DNA from: Variovorax saccharolyticus
Lineage (GTDB): Bacteria > Pseudomonadota > Gammaproteobacteria > Burkholderiales > Burkholderiaceae_C
Assembly (NCBI RefSeq): GCF_030316765.1
Contig: NZ_JASZYT010000021.1
Coordinates: forward strand, 1 to 64,000
Length of the DNA stretch: 64,000 nucleotides
Direction: 5' to 3'
Positions 16,880 through 25,916 of this stretch are shown here, piece after piece. Both the position numbers and the translations under genes were made by a program. Numbering within the stretch: the first letter of the stretch is position 1; every line of letters starts with the position of its first letter. Under the pieces are notes generated by a model. It was not told where the DNA came from. It was given only the letters and a program-made list of their open reading frames with translations, and ran no database searches.

Positions 16880-17911
16880 TCAACCGTCAATGTCGTGGCC
16901 CGTGGCCGATTCGCTACGAAGACTGAAGATTCGATAATTGAGCCAGGTCCGCCAAAGGATGATCGGCACGAGAAGGACCAGGCCCGGGAGTAAGAAGTGC
17001 TGTGAGGCGGGCGTGGCCGCTGCGTCAAAGAGGGTGACTGAGGGTGGCGGAAGCATCGGGAAGATGCTGATCGCCATTCCTGCGTAGCACAACAGGAACA
17101 GGCCGATGGTGCAGACGAAAGGCCAAGGGCTTCCGCCAGTTGAGCTGCTGCTCAAAGTTCTCAAGACGCCCCAGACAAGCAAAGCAGTCAACAGCGGGAC
17201 GGGTGCGAACGCCAGGGCGTCTGGAAAAGTGAACCAGCGTCGTGCGATCGACTCGGACATGATGGGAGTCCAGATGCTAACCATGACGATCGCCAAGACC
17301 AAGCCGGCCAGCAACTTGGGCGCCCAAGTGCCTGCCTTGCGCTGAAGCTCTCCTCGTGTCCGCCAGAAAAGCCAGGCGGCTCCGAGCAATGAATAGCCAA
17401 CCACCAACGCGGCACCTGTCATCAGTGAGAATGGGCTTGTCCAATCCCAGCCCGATCCGGCATAGCGACCCTGATTGACGGGGATGCCCTGGAGGAACGT
17501 TCCCAGCACGACGCCCTGGGCGAATGTCGCAACCAATGATCCGCCTGCGAAAGCGAGATCCCACAATCGCTTGCGTGGCTGATGCTTGAAGCGGAACTCA
17601 AAGGCCACCCCGCGGAAGATCAGCCCCAACAGCATTGCGATGACAGGAAGGTAGACGGCCGGCAGAATGATCGAGAACGCCAGTGGAAACATGGCGAGGA
17701 GGACGGCACCTCCGAGAACCAGCCACGTCTCGTTTCCGTCCCAGAACGGTTCGATCGAGTTCATCATCTGATCCCGCTCTGAATCGCCGCTCGCGGCGAT
17801 AAAGAGCATGCCGAGCCCCAAGTCGAATCCATCAAGGACAACGTAGACGCCGACGGCCAGCGCCACAGTAGCTGCCATGAACAGGGTGATTGCGCTTTCC
17901 ACGTCGATCAT
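16880..17911 (-). CDS. cioB: Cyanide-insensitive bd-type oxidase subunit II (CioB/CydB)
   Basis: A 343-residue polytopic membrane protein of the CydB family, with eight to nine hydrophobic segments. The N-terminus (YVVLDGFDLGLGML) and WDGNETWLVLGG are family signatures; FRGVAFEFR lies after the third helix. It pairs with subunit I, which it overlaps by 4 bp (ATGA). The pair reduces O2 with electrons from ubiquinol without pumping protons. No small CydX-like gene is visible after the stop. Confidence 0.9.
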   Translation of the reverse strand: MIDVESAITLFMAATVALAVGVYVVLDGFDLGLGMLFIAASGDSERDQMMNSIEPFWDGNETWLVLGGAVLLAMFPLAFSIILPAVYLPVIAMLLGLIFRGVAFEFRFKHQPRKRLWDLAFAGGSLVATFAQGVVLGTFLQGIPVNQGRYAGSGWDWTSPFSLMTGAALVVGYSLLGAAWLFWRTRGELQRKAGTWAPKLLAGLVLAIVMVSIWTPIMSESIARRWFTFPDALAFAPVPLLTALLVWGVLRTLSSSSTGGSPWPFVCTIGLFLLCYAGMAISIFPMLPPPSVTLFDAAATPASQHFLLPGLVLLVPIILWRTWLNYRIFSLRSESATGHDIDG

Positions 17912-19320
17912 TTTGCTTCCTTGAGATGGCCACGAGGCTCCGCATCTGCGAACGCCGCGAGGGGCCGGAGGCCGAGCCTCGGCTGGTCGGGCAATGCGAT
18001 CTCGATCGGGCCGACGCGGAAGGCCTTGAAGAGATACCAGAGTCCGGCTCCGAAGACGGCGAAGTAGACGATGACGAACATTGCGAGTGATATCCCGACG
18101 CTCTCCACCGAGATGGGTGAAAGCACGTGCTCGGTACGAAGCAGGCCGTACACCACATAGGGCTGTCGCCCGATCTCAGCGGTGTACCAACCGGCCAGGA
18201 TGGCGATGAAGCCGGCCGGCGACATGCAAACGAGGAATCTTAGAAAGAAGAGCCGGTCATAGAGTCGCCTACGCCAAAGCAGCAAGAGGGAGATTGGTAC
18301 GACCGCCAGCATCAGCAGCCCAATACCGACCATTACCCGGAAGCTCCAGAATACGATCGCCACCGGCGGACGATCGGCAGGGGCGAACTCTTTGAGTCCA
18401 CGAACGGGCGTACTCAACGAATGCTCGTCGATGAGGCTCCCTAGCCTGGGAATACTGACTTCGAGGTGGTTTCGCTCGTCATCCTGGTTCGGGAGTGCGA
18501 ACAGCCGAAGAGGCATGATCGAGGTCTCCCACTGTCCTTCGATGGCGGCAAGCTTGGCCGGTTGGTACTTGCCGACGTTGAGGCCTACCCGGTCGCCCAC
18601 TACCGTTTGCAGCGGCGCGAGCGGCACGATGATCAGGAGCGCGAGCTTCAGCATCGGTTGTGCCAGCGACACGAACCGTCCATTGATCAGGTACCAGGCT
18701 GCGACACCAGCGACCGCGAATGCGGTAGCAAGGAGTGCCGCGATGAGCATATGGGCATAGCGCATCGGAAAGGACGGATTGAAGATGATCGCCCACCAGT
18801 CGGTCGGATAGAAGACACCTTCTCGCAAAGCGTACCCTGCGGGAGTCTGCATCCAACTGTTGGAGGCCATGATCCAGAATGCAGAGATGCAGGTTCCGAG
18901 CGCCACCATGCACGTCGAGAGGAAGTGCATGCCTGGAGAGACGCGTCGCCAGCCAAAGAGCAGAACACCGAGGAAGCTCGCTTCCAGGAAGAAAGCCGTC
19001 ATCGTTTCGTAGCTCAGCAAAGGGCCTATGACCTGGCCAGCGCTTGCCATCATGCCGCTCCAGTTGGTGCCGAACTGGTAGGCCAGAACGAGTCCTGAGA
19101 CGACACCCATGCCGAACGAGAGCGCGAAGATGGTGGTCCAGAAGCGGAGGAGTCGCCAGTAGCGCGGATCGCCTGTGCGAAGCCACAGTACCTCGAGAGC
19201 AACAAGAAATCCTGCGAGTCCGATTGAGAAGGAAGGAAACAGGATGTGGAAAGTGATCGTGAAGCCGAACTGAATGCGGGAGAGCAGCAAAGCGTCCACG
19301 CCAGAAAGAAGCTCGTTCAT
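17908..19320 (-). CDS. cioA: Cyanide-insensitive bd-type oxidase subunit I (CioA/CydA)
   Basis: A 470-residue haem-bearing quinol oxidase subunit. The N-terminus LLSRIQFGFTITFHILFPS contains His25, the likely haem ligand corresponding to His19 of E. coli CydA. The motif RYAHML holds a second haem His, and GRQPYVVYGLLRT is the conserved loop after helix 7. The protein is about 50 residues shorter than E. coli CydA because the Q loop is short, which is typical of the CIO subgroup. Such oxidases work at low O2, tolerate cyanide, NO and sulfide, and drain quinol pools. A perfect copy of the near-palindromic site lies 148 bases upstream. Confidence 0.92.
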   Translation of the reverse strand: MNELLSGVDALLLSRIQFGFTITFHILFPSFSIGLAGFLVALEVLWLRTGDPRYWRLLRFWTTIFALSFGMGVVSGLVLAYQFGTNWSGMMASAGQVIGPLLSYETMTAFFLEASFLGVLLFGWRRVSPGMHFLSTCMVALGTCISAFWIMASNSWMQTPAGYALREGVFYPTDWWAIIFNPSFPMRYAHMLIAALLATAFAVAGVAAWYLINGRFVSLAQPMLKLALLIIVPLAPLQTVVGDRVGLNVGKYQPAKLAAIEGQWETSIMPLRLFALPNQDDERNHLEVSIPRLGSLIDEHSLSTPVRGLKEFAPADRPPVAIVFWSFRVMVGIGLLMLAVVPISLLLLWRRRLYDRLFFLRFLVCMSPAGFIAILAGWYTAEIGRQPYVVYGLLRTEHVLSPISVESVGISLAMFVIVYFAVFGAGLWYLFKAFRVGPIEIALPDQPRLGLRPLAAFADAEPRGHLKEAK

Positions 19321-19448
19321 GGATGGGCACCTCGACTCTTTGGAGGCGAAACACGGCCAGGATTAATGGGCCGCCACTGGAGATCTGAAAGGTGCTTCAT
19401 GACTGCGCTTGTGGCGATGATTCAGTCCACTGTCCGTGCCTACTGTTT

Positions 19449-19489
19449 CCAGAGCGTTTCATCGATCGTTACAGTTGCAACGCCTCTGG
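19449..19489. promoter_or_regulatory. Nested dyad with GTTACA-GT-TGCAAC core (candidate cioAB operator)
   Basis: The 14-base core at 19468-19481 fits GTTRCA-N2-TGYAAC exactly. It overlaps the right arm of a larger imperfect inverted repeat: CCAGAG-CGTT at 19449-19458 and AACG-CCTCTGG ending at 19489, with one unpaired base. It lies about 150 bases before the cioA start. Regulator binding is inferred. Confidence 0.4.
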
Positions 19490-19573
19490 CGGACAGTTGC
19501 GGATCAAGGAGAACGACTGATCCTCATCGCGCGGGTCGGATCGCATTGTGGCCGAGGTAGATCCAGTCGCGTT

Positions 19574-19598
19574 CAGAGATCAATGGAGTCGATCTCTG
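19574..19598. repeat. 8-bp perfect inverted repeat (CAGAGATC / GATCTCTG)
   Basis: Arms at 19574-19581 and 19591-19598 are separated by nine bases, in the divergent gap upstream of the hydrolase/mdc operon. No T-run follows, so an operator is more likely than a terminator. Confidence 0.4.
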
Positions 19599-19934
19599 TC
19601 TTCCCGAGCCAATCGCGGAGCGGACATTTACAACGATTTGCACCGTTGAACTCGCATCTGGAACTGGAAGGGTAAAGACTCGCCGCCATGGAAAGCAACG
19701 CAATGATCCAGCTACGTCGCACGTCGACCTTCCAAGCCATGGCTCAAGACAATGAGTCAGGTGAGGCTCGTCGGATCCGACACACGCCTGTCCGTTGTGC
19801 TGCGGCCCATCAGCATCGAACGGCGGGAGCGGAACACACACACAGAGTTTCAGCCGATCTGATGTACCCGGAGCCACCTCGCAGGCGGCTTCATCAGTAA
19901 CCCCGGCGATGCACGCCAACCAGGAGCAGTGGAA

Positions 19935-20711
19935 ATGAATCTCTTTAAAGCTTGTCTAACGCTTGCCACGGCAGTGAGCCTGATCGCCGCGGCGACGTCG
20001 GCATCCGCGCAGTCCCTCAGGAATATTGTCCTGGTTCATGGCGCGTGGGTTGATGCGTCGGGATGGAAACCGGTGGCGGAGATTCTCATCAGAGACGGCT
20101 TCAATGTGACCATGGTTCAGGAGCCTGAAACCTCATTTCAAGAGGATGTTGCCGCGGCAAAGCGGGTTCTCGACCTGCAAGACGGTCCAACGCTACTTGT
20201 CGGTCACAGCTATGGCGGATCGATCATTACCGAGGCCGGTGTGCATCCGAAGGTCGTCGGTCTGGTCTATGTAGCTGCACATGCACCTGACGTGGGTGAA
20301 GACGAGGCAGCACTTGGAAGGAAAACGCCAAGTGTCCTCGCGAAGACGGAAGGTGCGATCATGAAGACGCCTGATGGATTCACCTATCTCAATCCTGCGC
20401 TGTTCCCGAAGCTCTTTGCACCAGATCTGCCCCGAGAGCGCGCAGAGTTCTCGGCGCGCTCCCAGGTGCTGGCTGCAGCCAGCGTGTTCAGCACTCCGTT
20501 GACCGCCGCCGCATGGAGGACGAAGCCGAGTTGGGGAATCGTCGCTGGCAATGACCAGATCATCAACCCCGAACTCGAGCGCTGGTACTACACGCGTGCC
20601 AAGAGCCAGATGACTGAGATCAAAGGAGCTAGTCATTCGGTCTTTGAATCTCACCCCAAAGAGGTCGCACAAGTAATTGCAGAGGCTGCCAGGAAGGCGC
20701 CCAGGCAGTAG
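19935..20711 (+). CDS. Secreted alpha/beta hydrolase
   Basis: A 258-residue exported hydrolase. MNLFKACLTLATAVSLIAAA leads to cleavage after ASA. NIVLVHGAWVDASGW forms the oxyanion region, and GHSYGG carries Ser92. The C-terminal SHSVFESHP supplies the likely His. It shares its motif layout, including VLDLQDGPT before the nucleophile, with the hydrolase at 4956-5753. CAGGAG is eight bases before ATG 19935, whereas the in-frame GTG at 19929 is too close to it, so 19935 was chosen. Only 44 bases separate it from mdcA, so it probably belongs to the mdc transcription unit, perhaps releasing malonate or a related acid from an ester. That role is a guess. Confidence 0.82.
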   Translation: MNLFKACLTLATAVSLIAAATSASAQSLRNIVLVHGAWVDASGWKPVAEILIRDGFNVTMVQEPETSFQEDVAAAKRVLDLQDGPTLLVGHSYGGSIITEAGVHPKVVGLVYVAAHAPDVGEDEAALGRKTPSVLAKTEGAIMKTPDGFTYLNPALFPKLFAPDLPRERAEFSARSQVLAAASVFSTPLTAAAWRTKPSWGIVAGNDQIINPELERWYYTRAKSQMTEIKGASHSVFESHPKEVAQVIAEAARKAPRQ

Positions 20712-20755
20712 TGCGGTCCACACGCGAGATCTGTCCAACGCAGGAGTTGACGGCG

Positions 20756-22402
20756 ATGACTAACTGGCAAAGTGCTCGGCAAGCGCGGGACGCCCGCCTC
20801 GAAGCGGGGGCCCGGATTGCGAACGGGAAGATTGTCGCCGTGCACGACGCGACTCGACTGTTGGAGGCGGTCATGCGGCCCGGTGACAAGGTTTGCCTGG
20901 AGGGGGACAATCAGAAGCAGGCTGACCTTCTGTGTGCCGCGCTCCTGGCCGTTGACTTCTCTAAGGTGAACAGTCTGCACATGGTGCAATCCGGCGTCGT
21001 GCTGCCCGAGCATCTTGATGTTTTTGATCGCGGCGTCGCGAAGAAGCTCGACTATGCCTACTCTGGCCCGCAGGCTGCGCGCATCGCGACCATGCTGTTT
21101 GGAGGAAAGATCGAGTTGGGCGCGGTCCATACATACCTTGAACTCTTCGCGCGCTACTTCATCGATCTGACGCCGAACGTAGCGCTGATTGTCGCCGTCA
21201 GCGCCGATCGGGATGGCAATCTCTACACCGGCCCGAACACAGAGGACACACCGACCATCGTGGAGGCGACGGCCTTCAAGGATGGCATCGTGATTGCGCA
21301 AGTCAACGAGATTGTGGAGAGGGTTCCGCGCGTCGACATTCCTGCAGATCGCGTTCACTTCGTCGTCGAGGCCGGTAAGCCGTTCTTCGTGGAGCCACTC
21401 TTCACTCGGGACCCCGCTGCAATCACGGAGACTCAGATTCTGACGGCCATGCTGGCGCTCAAGGGCGTTTACGGGCCTTACGGTGTCCGCCGACTTAATC
21501 ATGGAATCGGCTTCAGCACCGCGGCGATCGAACTCCTGTTGCCGACATACGGGGAGAGGCTCGGCCTGAAGGGCAAGATTGCGACGCACTTTGCCTTGAA
21601 TCCGCATCCCGCGCTCATTCCTGCGATCGAATCTGGCTGGGTGACGCAGATCCATTCGTTTGGCTCTGAGGTCGGCATGGAGGATTACATCCGTGCGAGG
21701 CCGGATGTCTACTTCACCGGGCCCGACGGCTCCCTTCGATCGCACCGCGCCTTTTGTCAGGTCGCCGGGCACTATGCCTGCGACATGTTCATAGGTTCGA
21801 CGCTGCAGATCGACCTGCAGGGAAACTCATCGACGGTCACGACCGCGCGCATCGCGGGGTTCGGTGGAGCGCCAAACATGGGTGCGGATGCTCGTGGTCG
21901 GCGGCATCCTAGCGAACCGTGGATCCTGGCCGGTCGGGAGGCGAATCCCGATTCGCCGGCTCCGTTGCGGCGCGGTCGCAAGCTCGTAGTGCAGATCGGC
22001 GAAACATTCGGGGAAAAGAACGCGCCGCTATTTGTCGAGAAACTGGACGCGATCTCGCTAGCGGAAAAGCTCAATCTCGAACTTGCGCCCGTAATGATCT
22101 ACGGCGACGACGTTACGCACATCATTACCGAGGAAGGGATTGCAAATCTCTTGCTTTGCCGAAGCCCGAGTGAACGCGAACAGGCAATTCGAGGCGTCGC
22201 GGGTTACACAGACGTCGGTCGCAGACGGGATAAGAACCAGGTTCAGCGATTGCGTGAAAGAGGCGTGATTCGCAGACCCGAAGACTTGGGAATCGATCCA
22301 TTGCACGCCGACAGAAACATGCTCGCGGCGCGCTCAATCAAAGACCTTGTGAGATGGTCGGGCGGCCTGTACGCACCACCATCAAAGTTTCGCAACTGGT
22401 AG
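20756..22402 (+). CDS. mdcA: Malonate decarboxylase alpha subunit (acetyl-S-ACP:malonate ACP transferase)
   Basis: A 548-residue MdcA. It swaps acetate for malonate on the prosthetic thiol of the acyl carrier subunit, starting the cytosolic, biotin-independent decarboxylation of malonate to acetate and CO2. The sequence is typical of the CoA-transferase-like MdcA family (for example VEATAFKDGIVIAQVNEIVE, GFGGAPNMGADARGRRHPS, ITEEGIANLLLCRS). AGGAG lies ten bases before ATG 20756; a longer reading from 20711 would overlap the upstream stop. It is the first gene of the mdcACDEGBFH run; no LysR-type mdcR is seen in the window. Confidence 0.95.
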   Translation: MTNWQSARQARDARLEAGARIANGKIVAVHDATRLLEAVMRPGDKVCLEGDNQKQADLLCAALLAVDFSKVNSLHMVQSGVVLPEHLDVFDRGVAKKLDYAYSGPQAARIATMLFGGKIELGAVHTYLELFARYFIDLTPNVALIVAVSADRDGNLYTGPNTEDTPTIVEATAFKDGIVIAQVNEIVERVPRVDIPADRVHFVVEAGKPFFVEPLFTRDPAAITETQILTAMLALKGVYGPYGVRRLNHGIGFSTAAIELLLPTYGERLGLKGKIATHFALNPHPALIPAIESGWVTQIHSFGSEVGMEDYIRARPDVYFTGPDGSLRSHRAFCQVAGHYACDMFIGSTLQIDLQGNSSTVTTARIAGFGGAPNMGADARGRRHPSEPWILAGREANPDSPAPLRRGRKLVVQIGETFGEKNAPLFVEKLDAISLAEKLNLELAPVMIYGDDVTHIITEEGIANLLLCRSPSEREQAIRGVAGYTDVGRRRDKNQVQRLRERGVIRRPEDLGIDPLHADRNMLAARSIKDLVRWSGGLYAPPSKFRNW

Positions 22403-22416
22403 GCGGGAGGGACGAG

Positions 22417-22734
22417 ATGGAAAGCTTGAGTTTTCAACACGCGGCCCGCCGGCGGGCCGGGGGTACCAGGCAGATGGCCATCGTTGGGGTAGTGGCCTCG
22501 GGCAACTTGGAGGTGCTCGTAGAGCGCGTTCTGCCGAACTCGGAATGCCAGCTGGAGATCCGCACGGCGGCTGAGGGTTTCGGGGAAGTGTGGACGGCGG
22601 TGGCTGCAGACTTTGTCGAGCGCTATTCACCCGGCGGCCTCAGGTTCTCCGTTAACGATGGCGGCGCTCGCCCGGACACAGTCCTGCTTCGTCTGGCCCA
22701 AGCCGCCCGGTTGATGGAAAGGAGCGAGTCATGA
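22417..22734 (+). CDS. mdcC: Malonate decarboxylase acyl carrier protein (delta subunit)
   Basis: A 105-residue carrier. The conserved segment VVASGNLEVLVE contains Ser28, the expected attachment site for the 2'-(5''-phosphoribosyl)-3'-dephospho-CoA group installed by MdcG. GGGAGG precedes ATG 22417. It overlaps mdcD by 4 bp (ATGA), so the subunits are made in a coupled way. Confidence 0.93.
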   Translation: MESLSFQHAARRRAGGTRQMAIVGVVASGNLEVLVERVLPNSECQLEIRTAAEGFGEVWTAVAADFVERYSPGGLRFSVNDGGARPDTVLLRLAQAARLMERSES

Positions 22735-23669
22735 ATGAGCTTGCCAAGCAGGCGACGTCATCCGAGACCGATGGGACGACGAGTTGGTATGAAGCGTCAG
22801 CGCGCAGGCGGGTTGATCTGCTCTTCGATGCCGGAAGCTTCACAGAATTCCTCGGACCGGAGGTGCGGGAGGTTAGCCCGCACTTGAAGGTGTTCGATCT
22901 TCCTGAGCAATTTGACGACGGGATCGTCGTCGGGCGCGCCCGCTTGGCGGGTTCGGATGTCTACGTCGCCGCTCAAGAGGGCCGCTTCATGGGCGGCGCA
23001 TTCGGGGAGGTTCATGGAGCCAAGCTGGTGGGTTTGCTGCGAGCGGTGCGAGACAAGAGGACGACGCCCTTGCTCATCCTGTTCGACACCGGAGGCGTGC
23101 GATTGCAGGAGGCGAATGCCGGGGAGCTTGCGATAGCGGAGATCATGCGCGCAGTGGTGGAGGCGCGCACCGCCGGCGCAAGGGTCGTCGGGTTGATTGG
23201 CGGCCGCGCAGGCTGCTACGGCGGCGGAGGATTGATCGCGGCGTGCTGCTCAGCGCTAGCTATATCCGAGCAAGGTCGCTTGGCGGTCTCCGGGCCTGAG
23301 GTAATCGAGACCAATCGCGGTGTGGAGGAATTCGATTCGCGCGACCGGGCACTTGTGTGGCGCACGATGGGCGGCAAGCACCGGAGATTGCTTGGAGGTA
23401 CGGATGCATTCTGCGGCGATACCGTTCAAGACTTCCGAGCAACGGCGTTGGAGCTGTTGCGGCCTGCCTCGACATTTGGAATCAGCGTTCTACGTGCCGA
23501 GCAAGACCGACTCGAGGATCGGCTCGCGCGCTTTGGTGAGTGCTCTGATGCGGTGGACATATGGACGGCCATGGGCGTCCCGGACGCCGTGGCGATTCCT
23601 GCGATGTCGTCTGATCAGTACATCTCGCTTGCTGAAAGACTTGGGGAGACTTGCCGTGACGCTCGATGA
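22731..23669 (+). CDS. mdcD: Malonate decarboxylase beta subunit
   Basis: A 312-residue crotonase-fold/carboxyltransferase-like subunit. With MdcE it decarboxylates malonyl-S-ACP to acetyl-S-ACP. Family stretches include FDTGGVRLQEANAGELAIAE, the glycine-rich GGRAGCYGGGGLIAACCS and SGPEVIETNRGVEEFDSRDR. It overlaps mdcC by 4 bases and mdcE by 14 bases. Confidence 0.94.
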   Translation: MNELAKQATSSETDGTTSWYEASARRRVDLLFDAGSFTEFLGPEVREVSPHLKVFDLPEQFDDGIVVGRARLAGSDVYVAAQEGRFMGGAFGEVHGAKLVGLLRAVRDKRTTPLLILFDTGGVRLQEANAGELAIAEIMRAVVEARTAGARVVGLIGGRAGCYGGGGLIAACCSALAISEQGRLAVSGPEVIETNRGVEEFDSRDRALVWRTMGGKHRRLLGGTDAFCGDTVQDFRATALELLRPASTFGISVLRAEQDRLEDRLARFGECSDAVDIWTAMGVPDAVAIPAMSSDQYISLAERLGETCRDAR

Positions 23670-24378
23670 GATCCTTGCCTCGCTCTTTCCGCAGGGCCAT
23701 GACGTTGCAACGGACCAGGGCGTGGTTCGCGGAACGGGTTCGTTGAGATCTGGCGGCCGGATGCTCGTTATCGGAGTATCCGATCGCAAGGCGATCGGTA
23801 TCGACGAGGCGATCCGACTTTCCGCGGAAGTGATGGGCTCGCTTGAAAACGGACGCGGTCCAATCTTGGTTGTTGTGGACAGCGATAGCCAGCGAATGAG
23901 CAAACGCGACGAGCTTCTCGGTCTGAACGAGTACCTCTCCCATCTCGCGAAGACGCTGCTTTACGCTGACCTCCATGATCGACCGACGATCGGGCTGCTC
24001 TATGGCCACACTGCTGCTGGCGCCTTCCTGGCATCTGCGATGGCAACGCGCGTCTTGGTGGGGCTGCCGGGGGCTGAACCTGTCGTAATGGATCTTCCGT
24101 CAATGTCCAAGGTCACAAAGCTCTCGATAGATGTACTGAAGGATAAAGCCAAGTCTACCCCTGTGTTCGCTCCAGGATTGCAGAACATGGTGGAGATGGG
24201 CGCAATTCAAGTCTTGTGGAACGATGCGACTCCGCTATCTGAACAGCTGGAGTCGCTATTGACAAGTTTGCCGGGCCCTGCTGACCGACGAGATGAACTT
24301 GGCAGGCAGCATGGAGGCCGGTTGAAGGCGGCTGATATCGCGGAGCGCGTTCATGATCTCGCACTCCAGAGGTCCTGA
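23656..24378 (+). CDS. mdcE: Malonate decarboxylase gamma subunit
   Basis: A 240-residue partner of MdcD. The likely start is GTG 23656 (VTLDEILASLFPQGHD), preceded by GGGGAG and lying inside the end of mdcD. The frame is open far upstream, but that part is the shadow of mdcD. Conserved stretches include VVRGTGSLRSGGRMLVIGV and YGHTAAGAFLASAMATRVL. The mdcG start lies inside its 3' end, continuing the tight overlap pattern. Confidence 0.92.
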   Translation: MTLDEILASLFPQGHDVATDQGVVRGTGSLRSGGRMLVIGVSDRKAIGIDEAIRLSAEVMGSLENGRGPILVVVDSDSQRMSKRDELLGLNEYLSHLAKTLLYADLHDRPTIGLLYGHTAAGAFLASAMATRVLVGLPGAEPVVMDLPSMSKVTKLSIDVLKDKAKSTPVFAPGLQNMVEMGAIQVLWNDATPLSEQLESLLTSLPGPADRRDELGRQHGGRLKAADIAERVHDLALQRS

Positions 24379-25033
24379 TCGAACGGTACGACGTCACGAT
24401 CTGGTTGTGGTCTGTCCATTGGCTTGGCGGGCGCAGATTGAGGCGCGAGAGGATGTGGCCAATGATCCATTGGTTGCAAGTTGGATCGACAGGCAATGGC
24501 CACTGGTTGGAAGGCGGTCCTTTGTTGGAGAAGGCGAAGGCGTTGCGTTGGGGCTGCCCTTGCCGCCGGTTGCAGGCAAGCGTCGACTGTCGTTTCTGAT
24601 GCAGCATGCGGATATCGTTTCGGTGACTCGGCCGCCGCCTTTGAGCTGGGCTGGCCAAGCGGCACCAGCGGGATGGTGCCCTACGCTTGAGCGCATCTGC
24701 GATCTTGCGTCACGTTACGGATTCGACGCCAGGGTGTTTGGAAGCCTGGCATGGCATGCGCTCACAGGATTGGACTATTTGACTGATCGATCTGATCTTG
24801 ATTTTCTGTTTCATGTTTCCGGCGATCTCGACCTTCTCCGACTGCATTCAGCTCTTGCGAAGATCGAGGCCGATGCGCCGATGCGTCTGGATGGGGAACT
24901 GGTTCGTGAGGACGGCGGCGCAGCAAATTGGCGTGAGTTTGGTTGCGGAGCGCGCGACGTCTTGGTGAAAAGCATCGACGGCGTTGGCTTGCTTCCACAG
25001 AGCCAATTCATTCTTGGATCGAGCCCATCGTGA
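24353..25033 (+). CDS. mdcG: Malonate decarboxylase holo-ACP synthase (phosphoribosyl-dephospho-CoA transferase)
   Basis: A 226-residue nucleotidyltransferase that attaches the phosphoribosyl-dephospho-CoA group to MdcC. The motif RVFGSLAW (GS at 130-131) followed by DRSDLDFLFH (Asp148 and Asp150) is the metal-binding pattern of the nucleotidyltransferase fold. It overlaps mdcE by 26 bases and the mdcB start by 4 bases (GTGA). The start has GGAG about eight bases upstream. Confidence 0.92.
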   Translation: MISHSRGPDRTVRRHDLVVVCPLAWRAQIEAREDVANDPLVASWIDRQWPLVGRRSFVGEGEGVALGLPLPPVAGKRRLSFLMQHADIVSVTRPPPLSWAGQAAPAGWCPTLERICDLASRYGFDARVFGSLAWHALTGLDYLTDRSDLDFLFHVSGDLDLLRLHSALAKIEADAPMRLDGELVREDGGAANWREFGCGARDVLVKSIDGVGLLPQSQFILGSSPS

Positions 25034-25911
25034 TATCCGGTTCGACCTTCCTCTCCGCTGAACCTAGGCGTGCGCAAGTCTGTCCGACTCGCGTCGCGAC
25101 TGCTCAAGAACTTGCTGCGTCTGCTGCGGGCAGCCTCGTCCTTGAGCTGGAGACATGGCCCAAGCCTGGTCTGGTGAGCCACGTCGACACTGGAAGCCAC
25201 GATGATATGGACGCCGAATCGTTTCGCCGGAGTGCAGCGGCGATCGAACCATTCTTCACCGCCATGGCAGACAACGGCGCTCGTGGCTGCGGCATGGGGC
25301 GCCTGCGAAGCATAGGGCTGGATGCAGAAGCCGCGATGCTGAGGGCGACTTCCGGAGTGAATACGCATCGCGGGGCCATCTTCGGCCTTGGGCTCCTTTG
25401 CGCAGCTGCCGGTGCCAGGGCCAGTGGCCGCGTGGATCGTGAGATGCATTTGGGAGCAGCTGTTTCACGACTATGGGGTGAAGAGATTGCGATGGGGCCG
25501 ATTCTCTTGAACAGCCACGGCAGTTGGGCCTGCCGCAGTTATGGTGTCGGCGGTGCGCGGATGGAGGCGGCCACGGGATTCCCGAGTGTCTACGAAGTGG
25601 GGCTACCCGCCTTGAGGCGAAGCATCCTGGCATCACCGGGCGATCCGGAAGCCGCACGCGTCGAGGCATGCTTCTCCCTCATCGCGGCAGTCGAGGATAC
25701 CAACTTGCTTCATCGCGGCGGGACAGCCGGCCTTCAGTTTGCTCGACGAGCGTCGCAGAGATTTCTCGATGAAGGCGGGGTCAGTAGGGCTGGGTGGCGT
25801 GCTTGTGCTGCATTGATACACGATCGTTTCGTTGCGCGAAGGCTAAGTCCAGGCGGCTCGGCCGACCTCCTGGCCATGTCACTCTTTGTCGAGGCGAACG
25901 AGGTGAGGTGA
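25030..25911 (+). CDS. mdcB: Triphosphoribosyl-dephospho-CoA synthase
   Basis: A 293-residue CitG/MdcB-family enzyme making the prosthetic group precursor from ATP and dephospho-CoA. Family stretches are LELETWPKPGLVSHVDTGSHDDMD, GVNTHRGAIFGLGLL and VEDTNLLHRGG. GTG 25030 overlaps the mdcG stop and gives the usual family length. The frame is open earlier, but that part overlaps mdcG. Together MdcB and MdcG make the enzyme complex self-sufficient. Confidence 0.92.
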   Translation: MISGSTFLSAEPRRAQVCPTRVATAQELAASAAGSLVLELETWPKPGLVSHVDTGSHDDMDAESFRRSAAAIEPFFTAMADNGARGCGMGRLRSIGLDAEAAMLRATSGVNTHRGAIFGLGLLCAAAGARASGRVDREMHLGAAVSRLWGEEIAMGPILLNSHGSWACRSYGVGGARMEAATGFPSVYEVGLPALRRSILASPGDPEAARVEACFSLIAAVEDTNLLHRGGTAGLQFARRASQRFLDEGGVSRAGWRACAALIHDRFVARRLSPGGSADLLAMSLFVEANEVR

Positions 25912-25916
25912 TTCTG

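Larger units (their letters stand above)
19321..19934. other. Divergent intergenic region between cioAB and the mdc-side hydrolase
   Basis: Over 600 bases without a supportable gene. It must hold the promoters of cioAB (left) and of the hydrolase/mdc operon (right). Two clear dyads stand out, at 19449-19489 and 19574-19598 (listed separately). A short plus-strand frame near 19688-19900 has no ribosome site and unlikely composition. Confidence 0.5.
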
